NCBI GenBank assembly: GCA_021904315.1 | Contig: CM038915.1 | Coordinates: 13,888,001-13,952,000 of the forward strand | Direction of reading: 5' to 3' | Length of the DNA stretch: 64,000 nt | DNA from: Sphagnum magellanicum | Taxonomy: Eukaryota; Streptophyta; Sphagnopsida; Sphagnales; Sphagnaceae | Shown: one piece after another, positions 13,401 to 24,589 of the stretch | Position numbering within the stretch: position 1 is the first letter of the stretch | How the letters are laid out: every line of letters starts with the position of its first letter | Made by a program: the position numbers and the translations under genes | The notes under the pieces: model-generated | What the model was told of the DNA's origin: nothing | What the model saw: the letters and a program-made list of their open reading frames with translations, nothing else | Databases searched by the model: none

Positions 13401-16400
13401 GATAAGAAGAGAAGACATACTTGCAAGTATTGCATCACAGGCACAGTTTTTCTAAGCAGCAAGCTTACAACAACCTGCAGTAACATGTCAAGATAAAAGC
13501 AGCTATTAGTGTTAAATAAGCAGGTTTCTACCACATCCATATATCCACCCAAGTTCCCTGAGGATACATCCACATATATAAATTTGTCAAGGCAAGGGCT
13601 ACCACATAAAGCTCTTAAAAGTACCTCAGGAGTCCATTACACACAGAAAGATCTGCACATCAACATATGACATTATCTAGCAAGGAACCAGTCCCAACAT
13701 ACTTCCACAGTGACAACACATCCTTGTAAACAGAAACCTAAATATCTCATACACCCAATGGCCTGCAAGAGAGAGTAATCAGTCACCAACCTGTTCTGTG
13801 CATTAAGTACTGTTCGAACCCATGCACCCATTTCCAACTTTGAGTGAACAAGGACGAGCTTTTACCTTACTAAAGTAACCAGCCAACAAAGTTCCATGTG
13901 GTCTACCAGGCTCCAGAAAGGAGAAAAGAAAATCCATGAGCTGCACATAAAGAACACGTCAAGGTCCTTTCTTCAAGCCTCTCTCAATCTTTCTCTACAA
14001 TAAGCCAGTTTTGCAGGTCATAAAGTTTGCTGATGAGCGATCGAGTAACATAATGTCCCCACATGCTGAAAAGAGAAAGAACTGAACTGGCCATGAATCT
14101 AGTCCCATTATTTTTGTTGAGCCCTTCAACACCCAACAGGAGTGACCAACAGTGTGGTACCACTCACCACATCATCCTCAACCAGTGTCTTGAATATGAC
14201 ATCGATGTCACAAGTGAAGATTTCACACGCAATAAATGGAAATCTGCCATTCAAGAACCCAAGAGCATATGACCACCTTGCACAGAAAGCAAATTCTGAT
14301 CAATATACAAGAGAATGGCAAGGAAAGATAGGTCCATTCTCCTCTATAGGACATATTTCTTCAAGACATTGGAGTTTATCATTTCTCCTCATCTATTTGC
14401 TGCTCAGCTGTTGAAAGACAGTGTGAATATTATGAAATGGATGGCTGCATGAGCCTACTTGAAGGCACGCTTGTTGTCTGCATTCTCAGGTGGCTCCTCT
14501 ATGACAAAGCATAGCAATGACCGCACTTGTACCTTTCCCCGTAGGCTGCAAAAGGAAAAAGAAGGTTGTTCAGCTTGCAAAATAGCAATTCCGTATCAAC
14601 CAAAATATGAAAGGTACAGGCAAACCTTCCAAACAGCTTGACCAAACATCATCTGAGCTTGTGACGACTTACAAATTTATGAGGCGGCTGTTGAGAGCTT
14701 TACATTCCTGAATGATCTCCTCCTCATCAAGGAGTTCTTCCAGTGTGTACCCATCTTTGTCAAGCACAGACTCAACCTGCATGCAACAGAAGCAACAACT
14801 CAGAGGGGTGGGTGCATGGAGATCTCTCAGTATGAGACAATCCATCTGGGAAGAATCTCTCATGTTACAAAAATTCAGAATTGTGAAATGGATAAAGAAG
14901 CAGCAATCCATTACCCTTTGCTCTTAGGTACTACAGTTACAATATGACTAGTGCAAGCATACTACCACTAAATGTACAGCCATTGACACAACAATCAGAC
15001 CAGAAAATTTTCAGAACCAGGTCTTCAGTCAGTAAGGATGTGGAGCATAGTGGATAGAGAGAACCACAAACAAAGAAGAATAACAGAATCATTGACATTA
15101 TGCATCTGTAATAACTTCATTTCAGTTGGGCTAGGAACCAAAATCCCCTCAGTGAGTTCATCAGCTCCTAGGAGCTGGTGGAGGTCAACATCAAGCATTA
15201 ACCGAAGTACTGAGTTTCCATCTCAAGACCAGTCATCACAGGAAAAAAAGAGCCAGGATGCTGGATAGCTTTTTAAAAAAATCTAAAAAGAAGGTATTTA
15301 TTAACATGATTCATATGCCTCATGCAGACCAAAAAACTCACGAGAAAACAGGAACACAGAAAGTAAGAGAAAAAAGAAAAGAAAAGGAAAAACCCCAACA
15401 AGAAAGGAGGAAGAACAGAGAGAGGAATGAGACTCTAAGAGCATGTTCTTTTGAGAACAACATGGGTTTTGAAAAGCTCCTCACTTAGGATTAAAAAGCC
15501 CTCAAATAGTCATTTTGAAGATTCCCTGAGGCAGAAACACCAAACATACATCTTTCTTTGTGGGGTTAATCAAACCCACAGTTCAATTTAACAGAAACTT
15601 TGAAAAGAAACCTTTTCTCTTCTCTTCGGCAGCCTAATTAAGCTCACCATTTGAGCTATGAAGAACCCATTTGGAGTTACAAAGCCTTAATAGCCTATAG
15701 CCTATAAAACTGACTATTGAGTACTCCAAATTTGGTAGAATCTGAAGAATTGGAATTCACACAAGGCATACAAGTCATGCTAATACTGCATATTGTGACT
15801 GAGGATGCCTGCAAAATGGTGTTTAAGGGTTTGGAAGCTTAGGATATTTAAAAGTCATGATACTTCAGATCTGACAACAGAATAGAAACAATCAGAAAAT
15901 ATCTATGAGATTGTGGAGAAATCTCCATTACAATAACATGAACATGAGTACAGTCATAACCTCATGAGAGTTGGAGTTGCTCACAAAGTGTCAGACCCAT
16001 CATCACCTTCATCATGAATAGCTATTCAGTGTCTGATGAGCTGCCATGACTTCCTACTGACTTCATCAGCTTGCAACAATGGCAGGTGTAGATAAATATA
16101 TGATAAGCAGACCCAAAATCTGGGCGACCATTGTTAAAAATCTGCATCCTCCTGAGATTGATTGTTGGAAGCAATGGGAGGACTCAGTCATGATGTCTGC
16201 TAGCACTAAGAGATGTAGCTAATTAAAAAACGTCAATAGTATGCCTGATTCAAACTGTAACGAAATAGCAACAATCAACAAGAATGAAAAGCCTGGAAAC
16301 CCCACTCTAAAAAAAAAGAGAGAATAAGATCACAACGTAAAAATTGAGTAGCAGTTTGAACAACAGCAGCAACATTTGTAAAAGCAGCAACAGTGATATG

Positions 16401-16948
16401 CCATGTTGGGGGATCTTCAACAGAAACATGTATACAGTCATACCCATGTTGGGGGATCTTCAACAGAAACAGGTATACAGTCATACCCATGTTGAGGGAT
16501 CTTCAACAGAAACATGTATACAGTCATATCCATGTTGTAGGATCTTCAAAGGAAACATGTGTAGAGCTTCAGAGCAAAGAAGAAGAAGAAGAAGAAGCTC
16601 ATAGCCACTTCAAAACTTCTGAGAGAGAAGCAGAACTGGCTGCATTTCTATGTAGATACAGGATTCATTTTCATGAGCTGCCAAGCTGCACATACAGGTC
16701 AATTGATTCTACAAGCTCAAACTGCAATGCTCTAGACATAAGAGCCACTGGTTTTGTAAGCTGAATTTTTACTCTCCCACCACACACACTCCCTGAAGTA
16801 AGTGCTCATTGTCTTGCAAACTCGAACCACCCCACCCAACAACCCTAATCCCCCCCCTCTCTCTTCTTCGCGGGTGAAATTCCCGGATGAGTGCACTAGG
16901 CAAACTTACCGGAGAAGTTGTCGATAAACCAGCTACCCGCCAAAACAT
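7497..16948 (-). CDS. SAPS-domain (SIT4 phosphatase-associated) protein, PP6 regulatory subunit; 19 coding exons
   Basis: Plant homologue of the PP6/SIT4 regulatory (SAPS) subunits, which bind and direct PP6-type phosphatases. Coding exons, 5' to 3' on the minus strand: 16948-16910, 14776-14673, 14545-14459, 14243-14168, 13940-13866, 13474-13421, 12945-12886, 12649-12533, 12160-12066, 11864-11659, 11294-11197, 10949-10846, 10424-10259, 10010-9891, 9462-9380, 9127-8980, 8760-8731, 8562-8492, 8379-7497. All introns are GT-AG, phases agree, and the sum is 2616 bases (871 residues). The start MFWRVAGLSTTSP joins VESVLDKDGYTLEELLDEEE, the expected N-terminus. IIQECKALNSRL, EIFTCDIDVI, LVDLIGITSIMEI, CISLLDPKR, TTYGQLQPPLG, FNNMLHHQVENIV and GHLTRIANRM follow; residues 500-590 are Asp-rich (ESDDDDGF, DVFFDDESAEVVISSLRLG). 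The C-terminal third is low in family signatures. Intron 1 is long (about 2.1 kb). The protein looks intact; expression was not tested. Confidence 0.95.
15950..16135. repeat. Intron-1 copy of a dispersed repeat shared with the PSBP 3' region
   Basis: About 150 bases here resemble 40335-40490 in the same orientation. Shared words include gctgccatgacttc, gacttca and ggtgtaga, with the same order and spacing. Both copies lie on the + strand while the adjacent gene is on the minus strand. The minus-strand reading of the two copies gives a similar peptide (KSWQL, then AIH), so this may be a fragment of a mobile coding sequence. Identity is moderate, so the duplication is old. No function can be assigned. 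Confidence 0.6.
16402..16573. repeat. 43-bp minisatellite, four copies, in SAPS intron 1
   Basis: The unit starts catgttg and contains ggatcttcaacagaaaca. Starts fall at 16402, 16445, 16488 and 16531, an exact 43-base period. The first three units differ at only a few bases and the fourth is more diverged. Because 43 is not a multiple of three, translated repeats change frame. A short (gaa)n run at about 16579-16598 follows. This is a likely site of length polymorphism. Confidence 0.93.
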
Positions 16949-17985
16949 TTTTCTCAGAAAGCGTTCAATCTCTGTCGACTCGGGTGCTGCTCTCCGCCGT
17001 TGGGGGCCAGAGAGAATCTATCTGCCACCACCCACCTGTGCACGGTAACAAGCAGGCAGCCGGTGCTTTGTCTTTCTCTACTCAAAAACTGAGCAGAACA
17101 GAAGAACGTCTGCTGCTTTCAAGTGTCTTCGAGCCTTCTTTCTTTTTTTTCTACCTGTTCGGTTTGCCCCAGAGGCGTTTTGGCGAGAGCAGCCGAGCTA
17201 AGAAACCCCCTGCAAAACGAGCTCTCTTTCTTCAAACCCTTTTTTGATCCAGTCACACCATCTCAAACCCAGTCTCTGCGCCGGCACTTGAAACAGAGTC
17301 TCCGTCGTTGCCGTGCCCAAATGATTCTACGTCTTCATTCCCCTTCCCAACGCCACCTTCCTTTGCACAGCCAAGATCACAGAGAAGGGAAACTGACTGG
17401 AGAAAGAGGGTAAGGGAAGGGCAAAACCACCTTCAGCTTCACGGCAACATGAACTGCAAAAATGCTTCACAAGATCTTACACAAAAGCGGAGCTCCCGGA
17501 CAAAAGCTTTCCTCGCTCTTCTCTGGTACAAAACACAACAGAAACACGCACCACGCGCAAACCCTAATCACCTTGATACCACTGCTATGTACCGATTGAG
17601 AAAACAGTTTCTGCTGGACCAAATATCCGCAAAAAAAAAATCACGGGGAAGAACTGTGACTGGGTTTCTGCACAGCGACAGATGTCGGGATGAGCAGAAT
17701 TCGACGAGCTCAGTTTGCGAAAGTGGCGATGGCGACAAAACCGGAACCAAAAGTGCGGAAGTAGACGACGCACAAAAACAACGAAAACGGAGCTCACGGA
17801 GCTCCGTAGCTATGGCGGGGGATTTCTGCGTCTCTGTTCACACCGGGTTTCCCTTTTTTCCATTCACACGATTTTCTTGCCGACGTGGAATAACTGGCCT
17901 CTCGATCGACCCCTCGGGCAGGTATGGGAAGGGCTACACGAGGTACATGGCCAGGTAAGATTCGCCAAACATGGTTTTGGTGATT
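16949..17985 (-). promoter_or_regulatory. 5' UTR and promoter region of the SAPS gene
   Basis: Upstream of the ATG at 16948 the sequence becomes clearly richer in G+C and CpG than any intergenic part of the window, up to the MITE at 17986. This is what is expected of a housekeeping promoter and leader; no clear TATA box was found. An open frame of 216 residues on the + strand (17308-17958) lies here. It has low-complexity, Arg/Ser-rich composition and no recognisable domain, so I treat it as fortuitous, though a divergent transcript cannot be excluded. Confidence 0.55.
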
Positions 17986-18106
17986 ACTGGCCACAGTAGC
18001 CATGGCAGCTGCTTTTCCTCCCCCAATAGCCAGGTGATCACTTCCATAACACCCATGGGACTTTCTTTCTTTTTTTTAAATTTTTTTAAATTTATTTATT
18101 ATTATA

Positions 18107-18137
<31 letters not shown>

Positions 18138-18362
18138 TTTTTATTATATTTTTATAAATTTTATAATTTACTTATTCATTTTCACAAGATGGGAGGTTAA
18201 ATGAAGGTTGGTGAAATGGCAGTGGGTTTTCACCACCCTGGATGATGGGTCCTGGGGGGTGAAACATAAAATAAAATAAAATAAAATAAAAATGGTCACA
18301 TGTGGAAGGATGCCCTGGCTATTGGTGCAGGGACAGCAGCTGCCATGGCTATTGTGGCCAGT
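17986..18362. mobile_element. MITE with about 60-bp terminal inverted repeats
   Basis: The left end actggccacagtagccatgg and the inverted right end actggccacaatagccatgg match almost base for base, and the match continues through gcagctgc and ccaatagccagg for about 60 bases. The interior is an AT-rich stretch with (ata)n at about 18100-18137 and (aaaat)n at about 18266-18293. No coding capacity. No clear target duplication flanks it (ggtgatt left, gcattta right), so the superfamily is not fixed. It sits at the upstream edge of the SAPS promoter. Confidence 0.88.
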
Positions 18363-18984
18363 GCATTTAATACCTAGTCATCACCCCAACTATGTCCTCC
18401 CCTGACAAACTGGTTCAACTTTTATTAGAAAAGAAATTCAAATTTTATTTTAAGTGGAAGTTTTTGTAAATGACACCAAAACCTATAGCCAAAAATCCCT
18501 ATTTTTACAAATTTATAAGGAATTTGTAATGAATGCTTATAAATTGGAAGAAATCACAGGGCATTTTGGAAAATGAAACACTTGTGCTAATGTAGACATT
18601 CCACTTCCAGAATGCTCCCCACATTGATTTTTTAATCATTAAAAATTGTTGATTTTTACCATGTATAATGCCTTCAGTTGCAAGCATTATTGGAATTGGG
18701 GTGCTTCATGCAAACCCTTATTCCAATAATGCCTACAACCTTGAATGTTACACTACATGTATAAACCAATGTTACTATGGTATCACCATTGATAGGAAAA
18801 ACCTTGCTAGTCTAATATGGGTTACCAACCTTATATTAATGTTAGTTTGGTAAGGGCTTGAAGTAATATTGGCCTTGTACCAAATTTATATTGATTTCAA
18901 TACCAAGTATATGAATTTTTTATACCAACCCAAGATCAAGGGTGGGACTTAATATTAGAATCATAAGGCCATTTTCATAAAGAT
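18363..18984. other. Intergenic, no feature seen
   Basis: AT-rich sequence with only short chance frames. No repeat relationship to the rest of the window was noticed. Confidence 0.5.
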
Positions 18985-19330
18985 ATTTGCAGGTATCATC
19001 ACAAACTTATCAAGCTTACAGGTCGGTACAAATTTTGTGCAAAATTCAATTTTCATAAGTTTATATAAAAATTGCATAATTTTATGCAAAATTGTATTAT
19101 GATAAATCCATGAATTTAGTTAAAACATAGATTATACATATTTTACATTGAAATATCATAAGTTAAAAAAAATAAATTATATAATTATTATTTTTTTCCA
19201 TGCTATTTTTACATTTTGAAATCCATAGATTTTGCACAAACATATTTTTTATGATTTTCACACAAATTTTATTAAAATTTCATGATATAGAAGTTTTTGA
19301 TGATGTGTTAAAATTATATTTGTCAAGTTG
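18985..19330 (+). repeat. Repeat family A, copy 1 (direct)
   Basis: Shares with 21970-22460 the series atcacaaacttat, cataagttcatac-type words, ttttacattttgaa, ccatgaattttgca-type words and attttcacacaaattttatt in the same order. Inverted copies occur at 19985-20179 with 21555-21790, and at 36930-37225. It is AT-rich and noncoding, probably a short non-autonomous transposon. Exact ends could not be set. Confidence 0.7.
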
Positions 19331-19984
19331 AAAAAATATTTTAAAAATTCTTTGAAAAAAATTAGATCATAAAAATTTGGGAAAAGGCTAATCATTAACA
19401 TCACAAATTTAACATGCAACAAATTAATAATGAAATTTGTGTGAAATTTGTTCATTCATAGTTTTGTACATTTTATACATGAATATCACATGTTGAAAAC
19501 ACGTTTGACACATGAATAAATATGTTAATAGATGAAGTACAAACTTATAAATAAACTAATGTCAAATGAATTTTGCACGTTTCTATAAATGTGTGTGTCA
19601 AATATGTTTTCAATGCATAATATTAGTGTGTGAAACATACAAATTATGAATTAACAAATTTTGCAAGATTTTGATTACTAAATCATGAGATGTTAAATTT
19701 GTGATGAAAGATCAAACCTTCCTTCCATTGGAACATATTAAACATTATGAAAATTATTTGAAAAAAGTACCTTGGTAACATTGAAATTGGTTTTACAAGT
19801 TTGAGTTGTGTGAATGTATTAAATTCAAGTCAAGTTCATGGTTCAAAATTGATTCCATTTCCACTAATCATTCCCATTGTCTAGCTTATGTAAATGATTT
19901 TTTCATTGTGCTTATGAACATGTCTTTTTATCTTAGTCCTGATCCTGAGTTTTCACACATCCCTTTTTCCTTCATCATAAACTT

Positions 19985-21790
19985 TCAATATCACAAAATT
20001 TGAATAAAATCTATGCAAAAATCATAAAATAATACGTCTATGCAAAATTCATGGGCTTCAAAATGTAAAAATGGCACTATATAAATAACTTTTATGTGTT
20101 TTTTTTGCTTATGATGTCTTGGTGTGGAGTATGTAAGATTTACATTTAAACTAAATTTGTGCAATTATCATGATGTAATCATTATAAAGAATCATGTCCA
20201 TTCCAACCCATGCATTTACAACTTTTGTCCAAATCAACCATTTTTGCAACTTTAGACATGATTGTCTTTTGTGGCATTTAGTAACAACGACTAATAATTA
20301 CATAAACAACTACAAAATGGTTTGCAATTGCATATGCAACTTATACTTGTGACTAATGTTGATTTAGATGAAAATGAAAATCTAATTGTTTTTGTATTTT
20401 GGAAGGTGGTTCATAGGCCATTGGACTCCATGTGGCATCTTTTCAACTTGATTTTTGACTATAAATCTTAGTCACAAATGCACATGTAATTAAACGTGAA
20501 AAAAATGAATTGGCCAATGAAATTGCTAGATTTAATGGTTTAATTGTTTACTTTTAACTTTCTTCAATGAACTAACCATTAAATGTGTAATAGGGTTGGT
20601 GGGTTTGTAAAATTTTCAAAGAACCCATGGTAATTAAATGTAATTAATTAATTAGGTAGGCTATGCAATTAATTTATTGAATAAACAATAAATAACATAG
20701 GCAATAGGTAATAAATAATAAGTAGGTCATGTATTTGGGTTAAAGAATAAGTACTTTATCATGTTGATATATGTGATTTTTTTGAATTAATTACTATATT
20801 AAGTAGGCAATGTAATTTATTTATTGAATAGGTTCGGTAGTAGGAATAATTGACCAATTTCATATCATACATTTAAATTACATTTTGTTGGTACAATTAT
20901 GATCTATTATAAACAAAATATTTTAATATGATTTCTTAAATCAAATAGAGGTTTGAGATGTGAAAAAACATAATTTATTTATTTATAATTTTTTATCATA
21001 ATTTTAAGTAAAACTTAAGATATTATATGTAGAAAGGTAATAAAATTTATAATTCTATGATATCAATTAATTTATATTTAAAAATTAAAAATGATTGTCT
21101 AAATTAATATTTTATATTTAAAAACATTGTTAATAATTTTTTATTATATTTTAATTAGAATTTATTTATGATCCACTTATAAATTATATATAAGCCTAGC
21201 CTATGTAATGACATATGTCAACATGGCATAGGTTGAACTTAACAAAATTAAAATATATAAATATATGTAATAATAATATTTAAATATTTAAATAAAAAAT
21301 AAATAATGTGACTACATTGTTGAGTCGTAAAATTAGCTGCAAAATGACAATACCACATAAGTTGGTTTGGATGGACGAAAAGCTCGTGTGAATTGCATAT
21401 TTATGAAACATTATAACTTGGTGCCATGTATTGTTTTTTACGAAGTTAGAATTTTATGTGACTTGTTCAAAACAACTAAGCATTATAACAAATCACATGT
21501 GCTAGTTGTAATTAAAAATTAGTCATTAATTTAATCATTTATTTGCAAATTCCTTGTCATGAATTTTGCATAAACTATGCAATTTTTATGTATTAAACAT
21601 AAACATTCACGTATGTCATTAAAAAAAAAATCTTATTTGTTTGAATATTTAAGATATTGAATATGTATAAATATCGTTAGCCATAACACAAAATTCATGT
21701 AATTTTTATACAAATTTATGAAAACCAAATTTCACACATAATTTGTATGAACTTATGAAGAGAAATTTGTGACATGATGATTACCTAACT
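19985..21790 (-). repeat. Repeat family A, inverted copy split by a 1.4-kb insertion
   Basis: Bases 19985-20179 are the reverse complement of the second half of the 21970-22460 copy (for example atgggcttcaaaatgtaaaa pairs with ttttacattttgaagcccat). Bases 21555-21790 are the reverse complement of its first half. The unbroken inverted copy at 36930-37225 runs straight through the join, so about 20180-21554 is an insertion. The words tcatgatgtaat and tcatgaat at the two joins look like a target-site duplication of about nine bases. Confidence 0.72.
20180..21554. mobile_element. Insertion of about 1.37 kb inside a family A repeat copy
   Basis: Defined by comparison with the unbroken copy at 36930-37225. 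The insert has no long open frame. Near its left end it has several gcaact/agttgc words like the subterminal motifs of the CACTA-like element at 28591-30277, and tracts of ggtagg type. No clean terminal inverted repeats were recognised. It is probably non-autonomous; superfamily uncertain. Confidence 0.5.
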
Positions 21791-21969
21791 ATCTTTAAAG
21801 GTTAATTAATTAGAATCACTACAATTAGGTCAGTATTAAGGTCCATAGGTAGCTAAGTTAAACCATTTAAATGGGTCAATATTACCTAAGTAGGTAAGTC
21901 AAATGTTCAAGTAGTATGGTAATGTTCATCCATCTTTGAAGATGCAATTTTCAAATTAGATGAATGACT

Positions 21970-22460
21970 ATTGACATGAATGTTATCACAAACTTATTAG
22001 ATTTCATAGGTTCATACAAAATTTATGCAAAATTTGATTTTCATAGGTTCATACAAAAGTTGCATGAATTCCATGTTATGGTTAATATGAATGATGGTTG
22101 TATGTATTCAATATTTTCAAATACATGAGACTTTTTTTTGAATGGTATATGTGAATTTTCATGTTTAATACACAAAAATCACATAGCTAGTTTTATCCAA
22201 AATTACATCATGATAATTGCACAAAATTAGTTAAAATGTAAATCATACATATTTCACATCATAAGTAAAAAAACACATCATTTATACAAAAATTATACAT
22301 ACATACATATATATATATATAACATTTTTACATTTTGAAGCCCATGAATTTTGCATGGACATATTGTTTTATAATTTTCACACAAATTTTATTGAAATTT
22401 TGTGATATTCGAAGTTTGTGATGGTGTTTGTGATAAATTTAAAATTTGAATTGCATTCAT
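21970..22460 (+). repeat. Repeat family A, copy 2 (direct)
   Basis: The longest direct-orientation copy. It contains cataggttcatacaaaat twice, then acatcatgataattgcac, ttttacattttgaagccc and attttcacacaaattttatt. Together with the inverted half copy just to its left (21555-21790) it forms an inverted repeat with a spacer of about 180 bases. An (ac/at)n microsatellite lies at about 22290-22322. Noncoding. Confidence 0.72.
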
Positions 22461-23267
22461 CAAAGTTGAAATCTAACCGTGGTTTTTTGAACTTATGTAG
22501 TTGCAAATTGGTTGACATTTAAATTTCAAGACCAGTGACCTTGGATAGGTGGCAAACCCATTTTTGTATAATATATAAACTTGTAATAGATTTGAATTCT
22601 TTTTTTTTTATGTTCATTTTTTCCTTATGTGATCAAATTTATCTTTTTTTTATTTTTATAAAATCTTTTTTCTCATAAAGTCCAATCTCCAACCTTGTTA
22701 CTCTTTAACATTTTTTATTATCTAGATGTTTAGTTTCCATGTAAGTGATCATAAATAATGATGAGAAGATGATGATGCATGAATCTCATCCATGAATGTT
22801 GATGTTAGTGATGATGTTGGCGACAATGAGATTGGCCACGTTGATGTTGATGATGTTGGGGATGTCATGCACATTAAACAACTCTTATGTAATCACAAGC
22901 AAATTGAAAGACTCAAGTTCACAAAAACAACAACATAAACCCCAAAAAAATTGATGAGATTTTTTAAATACCAACTTGAAGAAAGGTATGTATGGTGGCT
23001 ATTATTATTTCTTTTTTTTTATTGGCATTGCATTGAAGTTTTGAAAAGTTAAGGTTTGTTTATAATTCCCAATGTTGATATCTTCTATGGTGTTTCAATT
23101 GATGAAGATTATTATTCGGTAGTTATTAAAAAGATTTTAGATAAGAATGTAATATGTCTATTTGTTGCAAATGAAGTAAATGATCTAGTCTAAAATGCTT
23201 TGAATGTATTAAACAACACCACACTATGGGACCATGAGTACATTATTACAAAATGAGATGTTAAATG
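22461..23267. other. AT-rich DNA with a weak degenerate reading frame
   Basis: About 23060-23265 on the + strand reads as a broken peptide including YGVSIDEDYYSVVIKKILDK and VICLFVANEVNDLV. This is more protein-like than its surroundings but matches no family I can name. The stretch 22760-22870 is rich in gatgat words. The solo LTR lies immediately to the right. Confidence 0.35.
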
Positions 23268-24065
23268 ATATTTGACGCACTCCCAAGCCCCTTGTTGAAC
23301 CCACTTGAGGGTCCAACTATGTAGAGTTGCGGAAAGTTGGGACTTGAGGGTCGCTCCCGACTTCCAACATTAAAAGGGGGTAGAGGGGCGTGTTAGAAGT
23401 CCCGGGATTAGACTAGGAAGAGGGACTAGATTATCAAGCTCGAATCTGCATCCAAAACCAACCACAAGAGGGTTAGTTAGCATTCAGGAACACCCTTGGG
23501 TGTTAGGATAAGCCACGGGCACTTTGACACACCAGACTCACCATGGCCCGGATTTGGGGGAAGCCACCACCTTCCCCCATATAGTATTCTCTGCGTCTCA
23601 CCGCGGAGGTTACATCCGAATGGCTCTTTTTCCCGGGTTGGAGTTCTAGGACTTTGGACAATCATAGCTCCTCACCCCAAACTCGAATCAGGACGAGGTC
23701 TAAACCAAAGTTGTATCTCTCGTCGAGAGCTTTCCAACGCCATGTCACACTCCTTGAGGCGACGTCGGGAAGAGGTCGATTCCTGACTTTTAATGGTCGG
23801 GAGTCAAACTGGTAGTTTGACTCCCGGCCCTTCTTTTGCCCATAACTTGGGCTGCAGAGGTCCAAATGGCCCATTGCGAGGCCATTTTGGGCATCTACAC
23901 TTCAAGACCTTTCCATTGATATAAAGAACGCACCAATGTGAGGAGATTTGACCCCTCAAATCATCTTCTGAATTTTTGGGAGTCTTAGAGGACTCCATTT
24001 TCCCACTTTTGGGAGTGTGAGTTGCATTTTCACACTTAGCCCCAAAGTGGGGTTGCGACAATATT
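23268..24065. mobile_element. Solo LTR (family L), copy 1, with 5-bp target duplication
   Basis: The LTR spans 23273-24060 (788 bases), begins TGACGCACTCCC and ends GGGTTGCGACA, so it has the TG...CA ends of LTR elements. It is flanked by a perfect direct repeat atatt (23268-23272 and 24061-24065). No internal retroelement sequence adjoins it, so it is the product of LTR-LTR recombination. A TATA-like tatagtat is at about 23579. A perfect 12-base hairpin (23798-23809 with 23815-23826) lies inside. G+C is much higher than in the flanks. A second member is at 61286-62188. Confidence 0.95.
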
Positions 24066-24589
24066 GGTAATGGTAGATGTGTTTGATGAGCTTGTAGTCA
24101 AATTAAAATTTGTTATTGTGTGATTTTTAGTTTTTCCTATTCTTGAGTTGACTTTGTTATGATTGAACAAACATCCACCAATTTAATTGTATTTCAAAAT
24201 ATACCATCCATTTTGCAATCAAATTTTGTATTAAAATTATTTTCAATTAAAAAAATTATGAATACATCTTCATGCATGGTTACACATTATTATAACATAT
24301 ACATTTGTACAATTGGATGTTTGATTCTAAAGATGAAAATATTTCAACTTCTATTCAATTACAAGTCTATTTTGTTTCAATTCATACTAACCGCATTTTG
24401 ACCCCATCGACTTTAGTGGTTGACATGTAAGCATTTAGAACATGTGCATACATACATTATGACCATGTGGCATCATCTAATTCAACAACCTTAAAATATT
24501 TTTAGACATGAAATAATTTCATTTTTCCATGATTTGATGATGTGCCAAGTTGTGATCCATTGGATAGTCTTTATTTGGATGGTTTGATG
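24066..24589. other. Intergenic, no feature seen
   Basis: AT-rich; only short chance frames. It continues the sequence interrupted by the solo LTR. Confidence 0.5.

Noticed and set aside
17308..17958. 216-residue open frame on the + strand upstream of the SAPS gene
   Set aside because: It lies in the G+C-rich promoter/leader of the minus-strand gene, has low-complexity Arg/Ser-rich composition and no domain; stops are rare there simply because of base composition.
23477..24061. Several open frames in both strands
   Set aside because: All lie inside the solo LTR, which is noncoding; their length reflects higher G+C content.
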